Source: OLB23 sp965230965
GTDB lineage: Bacteria > Patescibacteriota > Microgenomatia > UBA1406 > HO2-37-13b
Length of the DNA: 64,000 bases
Direction: 5' to 3'
NCBI GenBank assembly: GCA_965230965.1
Contig: OZ246401.1
Span: 868,001 to 932,000, forward strand
Both the position numbers and the translations under genes were made by a program. Positions 50,045 through 59,158 of this stretch are shown here, piece by piece (within the stretch, counting starts at the first letter, position 1; each line of letters begins with the position of its first letter). The notes under the pieces were generated by a model that worked only from the letters and a program-made list of their open reading frames with translations, was not told the DNA's origin and did no database searches.

Positions 50045-50974
50045 CTATTGTATAAAATGGCGCAGCTCATCTGCAATAAGCGGAGCTAAGGAGACCTCTT
50101 GGAGTTTAGGCATTTTGGTCTTTGGATCAAGAAGAATAGAATTGCTTGCAATGACGGTGTCTATGATGGATCCTTCGAGTTTTTCTACTGCATCTTTGAC
50201 AAAATCGTGATGTGTGGCAACAACAGTCAAAGATTCAATGGTATATTCCTTTTTGAGTGATTCTACAGCGCTAATAATGGTGCCACCTGTAACAATCATG
50301 TCATCCACGACAACAACGTGCTTGCCTTTTATTTCGCCATGAATACCAAAGGATTGAACCGTCTCACCAGTACGCTGTTTTTCAATAACAGCCATGGGGA
50401 AATCGCTGCCACCGTAAAGCTCCTCACCAAAAAAGCGGCCCTGCTCAATGCCGCCTTGATCAGGAATAAGGAGCGAAACATCATCGAGCGCAATATTTTT
50501 TTTCTTAAAATGTTCCTTTGTTGCTTTGGCAAGCTCTTTCATCGCGGTCATATTTTTGAATGGGATTGAGAAGACTGCGCTCGTTGCTTCATTGTGAAGG
50601 TCAAGGGTGTAGATTTTATTGAAGCCCACTGTTTCTAAAAAGCGAATAACCATGTGGGCGGATACAGATTCTCCATCAAAATGCTGCATATCTTGGCGCG
50701 CATAACCGAAGAATGGAATGATGCCGATAACTTTGCGCGCCTCTCCGCGACGCAGAGCGTCGCAGAAAAGGAAAAGTTCCATTAAGTGTGTATCGGTTGG
50801 ATTGGATGTTGTCTGAATGACAACACAGACTTCATCCCGCACATCTTCAAGTATCTGAACTTTTGTTTCTGAATTGCTGAAACGAGTTATTTTTGAAGCA
50901 GACAAAGACGTGCCTAGCTCTTTTGCTATTTCTTCTGCAAGTGGCACATTACTTGATCCACAAAAAAGTTTCAT
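50045..50974 (-). CDS. prs: Ribose-phosphate pyrophosphokinase
   Basis: 309 residues; makes PRPP from ribose-5-phosphate and ATP for nucleotide synthesis. KLFCGSSNVPLAEEIAKELG starts the first domain; YARQDMQHFDGESVSAHMV is near the flexible loop, DLHNEATSAVFSIPF and VVVDDMIVTGGT (PRPP/ribose-phosphate loop) follow. It lies between recR and ybaB with 5- and 8-nt gaps. Confidence 0.94.
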   Translation of the reverse strand: MKLFCGSSNVPLAEEIAKELGTSLSASKITRFSNSETKVQILEDVRDEVCVVIQTTSNPTDTHLMELFLFCDALRRGEARKVIGIIPFFGYARQDMQHFDGESVSAHMVIRFLETVGFNKIYTLDLHNEATSAVFSIPFKNMTAMKELAKATKEHFKKKNIALDDVSLLIPDQGGIEQGRFFGEELYGGSDFPMAVIEKQRTGETVQSFGIHGEIKGKHVVVVDDMIVTGGTIISAVESLKKEYTIESLTVVATHHDFVKDAVEKLEGSIIDTVIASNSILLDPKTKMPKLQEVSLAPLIADELRHFIQ

Positions 50975-50982
50975 TTCTTTTT

Positions 50983-51246
50983 TTACTGTGATGCTTGCGA
51001 TATTTCAATAAGTTTTTTTGCTGCAAGCTCTTGTGTCTTTTTAATTGCTTCGTTGATTGCATCGGCAATACGATTTTCAAGCACGCCGTCAACGGTTACT
51101 TCTTTCACTTGTTGGTCACCTCGAAGAACCACTACAACGCCATTTCTTTCGACTGTAACCTCTTCTTGTTGAAGCGCTGCTTGCATTGTGCGTGCTTGTT
51201 CTTGTAACTTCTGAATATCTCCCAAACCTTTTAATGGATTAAACAT
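50983..51246 (-). CDS. ybaB: YbaB/EbfC nucleoid-associated protein
   Basis: 87 residues. LQEQARTMQAALQQEEVTVE, then GVVVVLRGDQQVKEVTVDG and the C-terminal helix match the YbaB/EbfC DNA-binding dimer. The usual dnaX-ybaB-recR order is kept here, interrupted only by prs. Nine nt after dnaX. Confidence 0.93.
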   Translation of the reverse strand: MFNPLKGLGDIQKLQEQARTMQAALQQEEVTVERNGVVVVLRGDQQVKEVTVDGVLENRIADAINEAIKKTQELAAKKLIEISQASQ

Positions 51247-51255
51247 ATGATTTTA

Positions 51256-52308
51256 TTAATTTTTAATAGGTGCTTCTTGCTGTGAGCAATATTCAACAAT
51301 TGCAATTTCCAATGGCAACGAAGCAATTGGAGTAATTTTAAGCTGACCGTATGCCTTTTGCAAGAGCGATATGAGGAGGGCGATTTGCTTTACGGTCATA
51401 GATTTTAATTCTTCTGATTCTTTTTCAATATTGTGTTTTGCAAGAAGTTGTATGTGGAGCATATTGAGAAGTTGTTCAATAATAAATCGGAAATCGCTGC
51501 CCTGCTGTGCGGCCTTTGTTATCCATTGTAGTGCTTCGGTTGGATTATTTTTGGCTAGGCAGATAAGAAGCTCCATAGTAGTATCTGAGACACCGAGTGA
51601 GTGTTGAATACCTTGCATCGAGGTATCTTCATTAAGCACCGCAATCTCAAGCATTTTTGCTGCATCGCGAAAGGATCCATCTGCTGCTTTCGCTATAAGT
51701 TCAAGACTTTCTTTTTCTACCGAAAGCTTTTCACCTTTCGTGATGCGATCCAACATATGAATAACATCTTCTTCGCGCGCCTTATTAAAATTAATGCGAA
51801 TGCAACGCGAGACTATGGTTTTTGGCAATGCATCAACCTCTGTTGTTGCCAAAATAAATATTGTATGTGCTGGCGGCTCCTCCAAACTCTTGAGAAGTGC
51901 ATTAAATGCTTCTTTCGTTAACATGTGCACTTCATCAATAATGTAAACCTTATATTTTGCTGCCAGCGGCGCGAACTTAAGCTGCGCGATAAGTTCGCGC
52001 ACATCATCAATTTTTCTATTTGAAGCTGCGTCAATTTCAATAACATCCGCAGAAGATCCGTCTGCAATAGCTTTGACATTTGGATCTTTTGTATCAACAT
52101 CAAGCACAGTAATTTTTTCTTTATTAACTTCTGCATTTAATACTTTTGCAACAATACGAGCCGTTGAAGTTTTGCCTGTTCCACGAGGTCCTGTGAAAAG
52201 AAATGCATGTGGGATAGTGGATGCTTTTAAAATTGAAGAAAGTTGGTCTTGAACTTCTTTTGTATCAAGTTCCGAGAGCGTTTGAGGTCTGTATTTTCTA
52301 TAAAACAT
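51256..52308 (-). CDS. dnaX: DNA polymerase III clamp-loader subunit gamma/tau, short form without zinc finger
   Basis: 350 residues, so gamma-like with no tau extension. Walker A GPRGTGKTS (~40-48), Walker B/DExH VYIIDEVHML, sensor ILATTEVDALPKTIVSRC, and arginine-finger region SRCIRI. The segment that normally holds four zinc cysteines reads LNAEVNKEKITVLDVDTKDP and carries none. Loads the sliding clamp at replication forks. Follows ybeY immediately (TAAATG). Confidence 0.93.
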   Translation of the reverse strand: MFYRKYRPQTLSELDTKEVQDQLSSILKASTIPHAFLFTGPRGTGKTSTARIVAKVLNAEVNKEKITVLDVDTKDPNVKAIADGSSADVIEIDAASNRKIDDVRELIAQLKFAPLAAKYKVYIIDEVHMLTKEAFNALLKSLEEPPAHTIFILATTEVDALPKTIVSRCIRINFNKAREEDVIHMLDRITKGEKLSVEKESLELIAKAADGSFRDAAKMLEIAVLNEDTSMQGIQHSLGVSDTTMELLICLAKNNPTEALQWITKAAQQGSDFRFIIEQLLNMLHIQLLAKHNIEKESEELKSMTVKQIALLISLLQKAYGQLKITPIASLPLEIAIVEYCSQQEAPIKN

Positions 52309-52668
52309 TTAATTTTCAGATAATAAATTATTGATGCCATGCTCAATCATATCGATCATCATTCTTTCTACCGATCTATCTTTCTCAGCTGCTAAAAGAA
52401 CAACCTGCGGGTAACATATATAAATTTCACCTAACAGCTTTTCATCTTCAGGGCTTTCTTCAGATGCATATGAAAAAGAAAGCACGGGTAGCGCAACGCG
52501 CTCATTTTTGTATTTTGTAGCAATCTCAGTCATCTTTCTTTTGCCCACAAAAATAATATTGACCTGGGCATCACCAGGCACACCTTTTGCATCTAAATAT
52601 TGCTGAGCTGCTTTCGAATATTTTTTCCTTTGAACTTTGTATCTGTTACCTACAACGATGTGTATCAT
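52309..52668 (-). CDS. ybeY: YbeY-like rRNA maturation protein, metal motif lost
   Basis: 119 residues, shorter than the usual ~150. VNIIFVGKRKMTEIATKYKNE and PVLSFSYASEE, then LLGEIYICYPQV, fit YbeY. The hallmark HGxLHLxGYDH reads EHGINNLLSEN and ends at the stop: only the first His remains and the C-terminal helix is gone. An endonuclease role with metal is therefore doubtful. Flanked by rpsU (2-nt gap) and dnaX. Confidence 0.78.
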   Translation of the reverse strand: MIHIVVGNRYKVQRKKYSKAAQQYLDAKGVPGDAQVNIIFVGKRKMTEIATKYKNERVALPVLSFSYASEESPEDEKLLGEIYICYPQVVLLAAEKDRSVERMMIDMIEHGINNLLSEN

Positions 52669-52670
52669 AG

Positions 52671-52868
52671 TTATTGAGAAAATCGTTTTCTCATTTGTGC
52701 TTTTCGACGCAGACGCTCTTTTTGCTTTTCTTTTCTAAGAAGAGATGGTTTCATAAAGAATTTCTTTTTATTAACATCCCAGTTAATATTTTCATCCTTA
52801 GTTACCTTTGTGAAACGCTTTAATACAGAATCTGTATTCTCTCCTCGTTTCTTAGTCACCACTACCAT
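52671..52868 (-). CDS. rpsU: Ribosomal protein bS21
   Basis: 65 residues. SVLKRFTKVTKDENINWDVNKKKFFMKPSLLRKEKQKER matches bS21 with its basic C-terminal helix. AAGGAGGTG, a near-perfect SD, precedes the ATG, unlike most genes of the window. It heads the rpsU-ybeY-dnaX-ybaB-prs-recR run and has its own -10 at 52920-52925 with a ~45-nt leader. Confidence 0.93.
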   Translation of the reverse strand: MVVVTKKRGENTDSVLKRFTKVTKDENINWDVNKKKFFMKPSLLRKEKQKERLRRKAQMRKRFSQ

Positions 52869-52919
52869 TGATGTGCACCTCCTTGGAACAATGAATTTTT
52901 AATGAAGAATGGTATGAGT

Positions 52920-52925
52920 ATTATA
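52920..52925 (-). promoter_or_regulatory. -10 promoter of rpsU
   Basis: TATAAT on the minus strand, directly after the stop of the DHH-like gene. Confidence 0.5.
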
Positions 52926-53759
52926 TTACAGACCTTTGATGAGCGCAATGACAGATGGGAGCGTGAGTGAGGATGGTTGCGAATTTTTCGCCTTTGAAGA
53001 GCCATTTAAGAGCATTCTTCCGGAAGAATGATAAAACCAGGTAGCATCCTTATCAACTTTAAGAAGTTTTTCATAAATACTCTTTAATGACTTTTTAACT
53101 TTTGGATGCGATTTTATGCGTATATATTTGTAGTTTCCAGAACGTCGAATGACCAAATCAAAGCCATCTTTTAGAGCAAGTTTCATTGTTTCATCATTTT
53201 CAGATTCAAATGCAATACTCTTTCCCCATGCCGAAGAAAATTCAAAGCCGGTCATGATAATGCTCTCGGCATTTATTTTGTTTTTAAAGCTTATAAAGAT
53301 GCCATCAAGCATTGTTTCTACATAATGAACAACCTGCGTATCATCTTGAAGCTTTAATTTAATGCCATTAATGATATATGCGAGTGAAAAATCATACATA
53401 TCATCATTCGCTGGCTCAAGAAAGACTTCTTTAAAATGATCATAGCGATTAACAACGGCAACAATGCGCTCGAGAGCAATAGCATCGAGAGCTTTTAATG
53501 ATTTTTTCTTTTGGATCAGTTTAAAAATTTTTTCTGCTGCGCAGGTTTCATCGTTATTTTGATGATGATCATATAGACCAAAACCTGTATCGACATGCAA
53601 AATATCTGGGTGATCGTCAGGTTTTGCATTATCGAGTGTTTCTCCAGCTGGTACAAAGACGCAACGTGCATCTTTCCATTCTGGTAGAAAACGACGAATG
53701 AGCCATACGGCGGTTATTGCATCGATATCAGGAGATTGGTGCGTGACGATTGTCTTCAT
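52926..53759 (-). CDS. DHH-like putative phosphoesterase
   Basis: 277 residues, cytoplasmic. THQSPDIDAITAVWLIRRFLP near the N-terminus and HVDTGFGLYDHHQNND near residues 55-70 resemble the metal-binding Asp and DHH motifs of DHH/MYG1-like hydrolases. The C-terminal half (VIRRSGNYKYIRIKSHP, FYHSSGRMLLNGS) looks like a substrate domain. The nucleotide or nucleic acid substrate is unknown. Last gene of the frr...proS run, 6 nt after proS. Confidence 0.62.
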   Translation of the reverse strand: MKTIVTHQSPDIDAITAVWLIRRFLPEWKDARCVFVPAGETLDNAKPDDHPDILHVDTGFGLYDHHQNNDETCAAEKIFKLIQKKKSLKALDAIALERIVAVVNRYDHFKEVFLEPANDDMYDFSLAYIINGIKLKLQDDTQVVHYVETMLDGIFISFKNKINAESIIMTGFEFSSAWGKSIAFESENDETMKLALKDGFDLVIRRSGNYKYIRIKSHPKVKKSLKSIYEKLLKVDKDATWFYHSSGRMLLNGSSKAKNSQPSSLTLPSVIALIKGL

Positions 53760-53765
53760 ATCAGA

Positions 53766-55220
53766 TTAATACGATTGAGCAAAAAGCCATTTGCGACGGG
53801 CCTTGTTACCAGAGTACACACATTGTCCGTTATCTTCATTGAGCATATTTTCAATTTCAACAACGCGCGTAGTAGCTTTCGTTTTTTCTTTAATTTTTGC
53901 TTCAACAACTTGTGATTCATCCCAATATGCGCGGATGAATTTTTTATCTTCTGCCATAATTTTTTCAAAATCTTCAAAGTTATCAACTTCAACGGTCATT
54001 TCTTCTTTCATGCGGCGTGAATTGGCAAGCATATCGAGATGCATTTCTTCCATGTGATCGCGAATAAACTCTCCAAGCCCATTCAGTTTTACCTTTTCTT
54101 TTTCAGATGTTTTATCACGACGGGAGAAGGTTACATATTTTTCTTCGTATTCGGAATTACCGATAATAAGGCGGATTGGCACGCCGCGAACTTCAGCTTC
54201 ATTAATACGATACCCAAGACCTTTATCATTGTTGTCATCGACAATATAGCGAATGTGTGCTTTTTTAAGAAGATCTTCAATAGTTCGTGTATAGGCACGA
54301 ATCTTGCTATCAGCTTCTTCATCTTTTGCATTAACAGTAATAATTACAACCTGATATGGAGCAACGCGTGGGGGCAAAATAAGTCCATGATCATCTCCAT
54401 GAACCATAATCAATCCGCCCAGCGAACGTGTTGAAAGACCCCATGATGTTTGATGCACATATTGTCGCTTATTATGTTCATCTGAATATTGAATGTTAAA
54501 TGCTTTTGAGAAATTTTTTCCAAGATAGTGTGAGGTGGCTCCCTGCAATGCCTTTCCGTCTGGCATAACTAATTCAACAGAAAATGTGCGCTTAGCTCCA
54601 GCAAATCGTTCTGAGCCACTCTTTTCTCCAATGTAAGAAGAAATTGCAAAATAATCTTCATAGAATTTTTGATACCACTCAAGTGCTTTCAGTGTCATTT
54701 CCATGGCCTCTTTTTCTGTCGTATGCGCAGTATGTCCTTCTTGCCATAGGAATTCAGACGTTCTTAGAAATGGAAATGTACGAAGCTCCCATCGTACGAC
54801 GTTGGCCCACTGATTTATCTTAAGCGGGAGCTCTTTGTATGATGAGATCCATTTTGAAAACATGTCGTACATTATTGTTTCTGATGTAGGTCGTACGACA
54901 AGAGGTTCTTCGAGCTGCTTTCCGCCACCAACGGTAACCACAGCAAGTTCAGGACTAAAGCCCTCGACGTGGCTCTTTTCTTTTTCAAGAAGCGAAGATG
55001 GAATTAATAGTGGAAAATATGCGTTTTGCACACCATCTGCTTTAAACCAAGTATCTAATGCTTTTTGCACAAATTCCCAGATGGCGTAACCATATGGTCG
55101 AATAACGATACTGCCCTTTGCTGGGCCATAATCTGCCAATTGGGCCATTTCTATGACGGAAAGATACCATTTAGAGAGATCTTCGCTTTTTTTTGGGAGA
55201 AATTCTTTTTCTTGTTTCAT
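53766..55220 (-). CDS. proS: Prolyl-tRNA synthetase, archaeal/eukaryotic type
   Basis: 484 residues, class II. There is no bacterial INS editing domain between motifs 2 and 3. VRPTSETIMYDMFSKWI, VVRWELRTFPFLRTSEFLWQ (motif 2) and GGLIMVHGDDHGLILPP (motif 3 region) are typical, and the C-terminal zinc-type domain ends KARRKWLFAQSY, as in ProS type 3. tRNA-Pro with C1-G72 is in the same window. It overlaps the upstream kinase gene by 4 nt. Confidence 0.93.
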   Translation of the reverse strand: MKQEKEFLPKKSEDLSKWYLSVIEMAQLADYGPAKGSIVIRPYGYAIWEFVQKALDTWFKADGVQNAYFPLLIPSSLLEKEKSHVEGFSPELAVVTVGGGKQLEEPLVVRPTSETIMYDMFSKWISSYKELPLKINQWANVVRWELRTFPFLRTSEFLWQEGHTAHTTEKEAMEMTLKALEWYQKFYEDYFAISSYIGEKSGSERFAGAKRTFSVELVMPDGKALQGATSHYLGKNFSKAFNIQYSDEHNKRQYVHQTSWGLSTRSLGGLIMVHGDDHGLILPPRVAPYQVVIITVNAKDEEADSKIRAYTRTIEDLLKKAHIRYIVDDNNDKGLGYRINEAEVRGVPIRLIIGNSEYEEKYVTFSRRDKTSEKEKVKLNGLGEFIRDHMEEMHLDMLANSRRMKEEMTVEVDNFEDFEKIMAEDKKFIRAYWDESQVVEAKIKEKTKATTRVVEIENMLNEDNGQCVYSGNKARRKWLFAQSY

Positions 55221-55741
55221 ATCTGCATCTTCGCAATAATCTGATCGCCAATTTCCTTGACGGTGAGATTGCTTGTGTCGATGACGATATTATAATGCTT
55301 TGGGTCTAAAATATCATCTATGTCGTACATGGCCGACAATTTTGTTAATAGTGCATTTTCGCGATTTGTAATTCTTTGCAATGCTTCTTCTTTACTTACC
55401 TCTTCTCTTTCAACAAATCGCTGAATGCGCACCTCGTCGCTACATGTTAATAACACCTTAAAAACTTCTGGTTGTCCTGCCGAGAGCACGCCGTTTATCC
55501 ATGTATCAATTACTAAATTTTTTTCCTCACGAAGTCGTTTCTGTATCATTGCATCAACATCTCTGCCAATTCTATCTTGCTCGTCAACACGATCCAGTTG
55601 AAGATTGTTTTCTTTTATATACTCTCTGAAAATTTCTCCAGTAGAAAAACCTGTCCAGCCAAGTGTCTCTTGAAGGTAATTGCGCACCGTTGATTTTCCT
55701 GTACAAATCCTTCCTGCAATGGTTATGTGTGAATAATTCAT
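55217..55741 (-). CDS. Cytidylate-kinase-like NMP kinase
   Basis: 174 residues. ITIAGRICTGKSTVRNYL is a P-loop with an intact Lys-Ser/Thr; GWTGFSTGEIFREYIKE matches the archaeal-type cytidylate kinase NMP site and RENALLTKLSAMYDIDD the lid. Likely phosphorylates CMP/dCMP. A paralogue lies just upstream (6-nt gap), so the pair arose by tandem duplication. Confidence 0.8.
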   Translation of the reverse strand: MNYSHITIAGRICTGKSTVRNYLQETLGWTGFSTGEIFREYIKENNLQLDRVDEQDRIGRDVDAMIQKRLREEKNLVIDTWINGVLSAGQPEVFKVLLTCSDEVRIQRFVEREEVSKEEALQRITNRENALLTKLSAMYDIDDILDPKHYNIVIDTSNLTVKEIGDQIIAKMQI

Positions 55742-55747
55742 AGAAAA

Positions 55748-56302
55748 TTAAAGTTGACCCTTATAACCAAGCGTGTCTAACACCTTGCCGAGAGTTTCTA
55801 AGGGTCCTGAGGAGTAGGTATCAACAACAAGATCATAATCCTTAGGATTCCAGAAATCATCTGTTCCATAGAGGTTCTTCCACTTCTCAATATTTTCTCC
55901 TTCACGAATACGAATATATTGTTTTGCAGTTTCAAGATTTACATTTTCCCGATTCATGACGCGATCAACGCGTACGTCATCCTTTGAACATACAACAAGG
56001 ACCTTTAATGTGTGTGGGATATCGCGTGCGACAAATCCTGATAGCCAGGCTTCATACACAACGCCCTCTTCTTCATTCAATACCCTTTTTGCTTGGGCTT
56101 CCATTTCTCTTTCGTGATCATCAGTTCTTTGGGCTGCTCCTTGCATATTTTCATCTTTTCCTTGTTGACGATCATATTCTCGTTGCAAAGCACCGGCATT
56201 AATGTACTTCCAGTTAAGAATTTCAGCGACTTTTTTAGCAAGAGTTGTAGAGCCAACACCGATTTTTCCAGAAATAGTTACATTTTTGTACTGAGGGTTC
56301 AT
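55748..56302 (-). CDS. Cytidylate-kinase-like paralogue without P-loop lysine
   Basis: 184 residues, related along its length to the next gene. The P-loop reads SGKIGVGSTTLAKKV, so Ser stands where Lys is usual; archaeal-type Cmk proteins with Thr at that place exist, so activity is not excluded. NWKYINAGALQREYDRQQGK and REGENIEKWKNLYGTDDFW follow. Might be a nucleotide kinase with changed specificity or a regulatory partner. Confidence 0.72.
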   Translation of the reverse strand: MNPQYKNVTISGKIGVGSTTLAKKVAEILNWKYINAGALQREYDRQQGKDENMQGAAQRTDDHEREMEAQAKRVLNEEEGVVYEAWLSGFVARDIPHTLKVLVVCSKDDVRVDRVMNRENVNLETAKQYIRIREGENIEKWKNLYGTDDFWNPKDYDLVVDTYSSGPLETLGKVLDTLGYKGQL

Positions 56303-56307
56303 AATCC

Positions 56308-57387
56308 TTATTTAAACAATTTAATAATGTCATTAATCGTAACAAGGACTATGAGTGAAAGCAAGAAGGCAAAACCAGCCATATTGAGTTTTTGCTCTAT
56401 TGTTGGGTTTACTTTTTTTCTGAAGATCATTTCGTATAGCACAAGTGCTAAGCGGCCACCGTCTAATGCGGGGAATGGCAAAATATTTATGACGGCGAGA
56501 TTTAATGAAAGTAGTCCAATCATTTGTAAAAGCGCGTCGATTCCTTGTCTGGCAGCTGCAGAGGTGAGACGCGCAATGCCGACAGGACCAGCAATTTCAG
56601 CTTCTTGTTTTTGGAATGTGACGAATTTAAATAAGGTCTTAGCTAGTTCAGTAAAAATAAGCTTGGTCATTTTTACTGATTCAAATAGACCAAGGACAGG
56701 CGCTTCGGTTAACGAGTATTTTTTTAGTTCGTAATTGCTTATAACCAAACCCAGCGCTCCCTGCCCTGCTGGCGGATTTTTTCGAGGCGTTATGCTAAGG
56801 ACAATATTCTGCTCGCCTCTTTGAACTTGAAGTTGAATTTCTTCGTCTCCATGCTTTTTTGCAAATTCAGTAAGACCCTCAGTGGTTGAGATATTTATTT
56901 GTTCATCTTGAAAACCTACTGAACGAATTTTATCGCCTTTTTGCAGTCCAGCCTTAGCAGCTGGTGACTCTTTTACGACATCTTCAACAGACACAATATC
57001 GCTCGGTACAGGAACTCCACGTACAAAAAGATATGAAATTATTGCCCAGCCGAGCAAAAAATTACAGGCTACACCAGCAGTAAGCACCATTATTTTCTGC
57101 CAGCCTTTTTTTCGTGAAAAAGTTCTGTTGAGATCTTTTTCAGAAAGTTTTTTGCCATTTAGTTCGCTTTCTTCTTCTCCCAAAATTTTTACAAATCCGC
57201 CAAACGGAAGTGCATTAAGTGTGTACAACGTTTCTCCAAAACGAATGCCAAAGACCTTTGGGGGCAGTCCAAAACCAAATTCCTCAACTTTCATGCCATT
57301 GAGTTTCGCTGCTATGAAGTGTCCACACTCATGAATAACGACTAGAATGCTAAGGACTAACAAAAAAATCAATACTGTAAACAACAT
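56308..57387 (-). CDS. rseP: Site-2 protease (RseP-type intramembrane metalloprotease)
   Basis: 359 residues. HECGHFIAAK near residue 20 is the zinc HExxH within the first helix; a PDZ domain covers ~115-205; the C-terminal LPFPALDGGRL gives the third metal ligand. Four helices in all. Cleaves membrane-bound anti-sigma factors or signal peptides in known systems. Five nt before the Cmk paralogue, in the frr operon. Confidence 0.93.
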   Translation of the reverse strand: MLFTVLIFLLVLSILVVIHECGHFIAAKLNGMKVEEFGFGLPPKVFGIRFGETLYTLNALPFGGFVKILGEEESELNGKKLSEKDLNRTFSRKKGWQKIMVLTAGVACNFLLGWAIISYLFVRGVPVPSDIVSVEDVVKESPAAKAGLQKGDKIRSVGFQDEQINISTTEGLTEFAKKHGDEEIQLQVQRGEQNIVLSITPRKNPPAGQGALGLVISNYELKKYSLTEAPVLGLFESVKMTKLIFTELAKTLFKFVTFQKQEAEIAGPVGIARLTSAAARQGIDALLQMIGLLSLNLAVINILPFPALDGGRLALVLYEMIFRKKVNPTIEQKLNMAGFAFLLSLIVLVTINDIIKLFK

Positions 57388-57396
57388 AAGATATTA

Positions 57397-57963
57397 TTAA
57401 AGACTCATAATTTCATCCTGCTTTTTCTTCTTTAGCTCATCGAGTTGATCCGAAAAATCTTTTGTTTTCGTATCAATATTTTTCTCACTGCGGAATTTAT
57501 CATCTTCTGTAATAGTTTTTTCGTCAATTAGGGTTTTGATACTTTTTCGTGCATGATCACGATAGTAGCGCACATTGTTTTTTGTCTCCTCAATTTTTTG
57601 ATTAACAAGTTTTGCAAACTTTTCTCTCTGTTCCATAGTGAGAGGTGGTGTAATAATGCGAATCATCTTTCCTTCAACGCGAGGACTCAGTTGAAGAGGT
57701 GATGTTAGGAAGGCTTTTTCAATATCCTGAATGGTTGAGGGATCAAATGGATCAATAATAATGCTTGTTGGGCCATCAGTAGCTATACTGGCAAGCTCTT
57801 TAAGCTTCATTTTCATTTGTCCGCCATAGGCTGCTACTTCAAGATCTTCTACAAGTGAGGGACTGGCTTTTCCTGTGCGGATTTGACGAAGTTCGTCGGT
57901 AAGTTGTTCGATAGCGCGTCGTGATTGTGAGCTGAATTCTTCTTCAATTGATGCTATATCCAT
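57397..57963 (-). CDS. frr: Ribosome recycling factor
   Basis: 188 residues from ATG 57963. AIEQLTDELRQIRTGKASPSLVEDLEV, ATDGPTSIIIDPFDPSTIQDIEKA and the long helices with VRYYRDHARKSI are characteristic. Splits post-termination ribosomes with EF-G. An upstream TTG at 57975 overlaps the -10 and is rejected. Its promoter uses the tsf stop codon, so it is expressed apart from, and after, rpsB-tsf. Confidence 0.95.
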   Translation of the reverse strand: MDIASIEEEFSSQSRRAIEQLTDELRQIRTGKASPSLVEDLEVAAYGGQMKMKLKELASIATDGPTSIIIDPFDPSTIQDIEKAFLTSPLQLSPRVEGKMIRIITPPLTMEQREKFAKLVNQKIEETKNNVRYYRDHARKSIKTLIDEKTITEDDKFRSEKNIDTKTKDFSDQLDELKKKKQDEIMSL

Positions 57964-57974
57964 AGATACAACCA

Positions 57975-57983
57975 ATTGTATCA
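57975..57983 (-). promoter_or_regulatory. Extended -10 promoter of frr operon, embedded in tsf stop
   Basis: TGATACAAT on the minus strand: its first three bases are the TGA stop of tsf. It ends 11 nt before ATG 57963. Confidence 0.6.
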
Positions 57984-58430
57984 GATTTCAAAGCGAACGA
58001 ACTCTCCAAGTGTGATATTTTCACCAATTTTGAGAATTTCATTCTTAATTAGTTGTTCGACAGTGACACTTGGATCTTTCACAAATGGACTTGATAAGAG
58101 TGCTTCTTTATCACCTGGATTTATAGAAGCAATATGCATGGCAATATCATTACCAAGTTTTTTAAAATCATCGTTCATCGCAACAAAGTCAGTCTCGCAT
58201 AATATGGTAGCCATTGCACCAATACGCTTGTTGTGATGAACATACGTGAAAATGGCGCCTTGGCCAGTTTCTCGTTCGGCTTTTTTGGCTGCAACTTCTG
58301 CTCCTTTTTGTTTAAGGAGTTCTCGTGCTTTAGCCATATCTCCTTTTGCTTCATTTAGTGCTTGTGTGCACATTGCGTATGAAACACCTGTCTCTTCACG
58401 AAGTTGTTTGATTTTTTCTATATCTTTCAT
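57981..58430 (-). CDS. tsf: Elongation factor Ts, short form
   Basis: 149 residues, about half of E. coli EF-Ts. The N-terminal UBA-like domain (IKQLREETGVSYAMCTQALNEAKGD) and one core subdomain with CETDFVAMNDDF, the EF-Tu contact, are kept; the second subdomain and coiled coil are missing. Exchanges GDP for GTP on EF-Tu. Overlaps rpsB by 4 nt. Confidence 0.93.
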   Translation of the reverse strand: MKDIEKIKQLREETGVSYAMCTQALNEAKGDMAKARELLKQKGAEVAAKKAERETGQGAIFTYVHHNKRIGAMATILCETDFVAMNDDFKKLGNDIAMHIASINPGDKEALLSSPFVKDPSVTVEQLIKNEILKIGENITLGEFVRFEI

Positions 58431-59158
58431 TTTTTCTTTGTATCATCACTTGTAACTTTTTCAGCTTTGTCTTTAGCCTTTGCTTTTGCATCAGCATAAG
58501 TCTTGATAATACTTTCAGCAATATATTTGATACTAAGAACCGCATCATCGTTTGCTGGTATTGGATATGTAATGACTTCTGGATTTACGTTTGTGTCAAC
58601 GATGGCAACTGTACTAATATCTCGCTGAGTAGCTTCAACTACAGCATTATTCTCTTTACGAATATCAACAACAAAAACAGCGTCAGGAAGAGCTTTAAGT
58701 GAACTTACCCCAGCATAAATAGTCTCAATTCTATGAAGTTTTTTATGTTGGTAGACGCGTTCATGTTTTGGCATAGAATCCCATCCACCGGTTGTTTCTT
58801 CTTCGCGCATGGTATTCATCTTCTCAATATTCTTGAGTACTTGATCGAAGTTGGTAAAGAAACCGCCGACCCATTTATTGGTCATGTAAGGAACATTGTG
58901 TTCTTTACAAATCTCAGTCACAACTTCTCGAGCACCTCTTTTAGAAGCTACTACAACAAGCGATTTATTTTCTTTTCCTAAGGTTTCGACATACGCCTTT
59001 GCCTTATCAAGAAGATCAGCAGTTTGAAAGAGGTCGATAATAGAAACGCCCTTTTCAATGCTATGAATATAGCGTTTGGATTTTGGGTGAATTTTGTTCT
59101 TTTTGTGGCCTAAATGAAGACCATAAGTAAGTAGTTCAGACGGGTCAGTATTTTTCAT
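58427..59158 (-). CDS. rpsB: Ribosomal protein uS2
   Basis: 243 residues. LLTYGLHLGHKKNKIHPKSKRYI, FVVDIRKENNAVVEA, and VDTNVNPEVITYPIPANDDA are uS2 hallmarks; a Lys/Ala/Asp-rich tail follows. AAGGAG lies 8 nt before the ATG, and the leader is ~90 nt, unusually long for this window. Cotranscribed with tsf, the standard bacterial pair. Confidence 0.95.
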   Translation of the reverse strand: MKNTDPSELLTYGLHLGHKKNKIHPKSKRYIHSIEKGVSIIDLFQTADLLDKAKAYVETLGKENKSLVVVASKRGAREVVTEICKEHNVPYMTNKWVGGFFTNFDQVLKNIEKMNTMREEETTGGWDSMPKHERVYQHKKLHRIETIYAGVSSLKALPDAVFVVDIRKENNAVVEATQRDISTVAIVDTNVNPEVITYPIPANDDAVLSIKYIAESIIKTYADAKAKAKDKAEKVTSDDTKKK

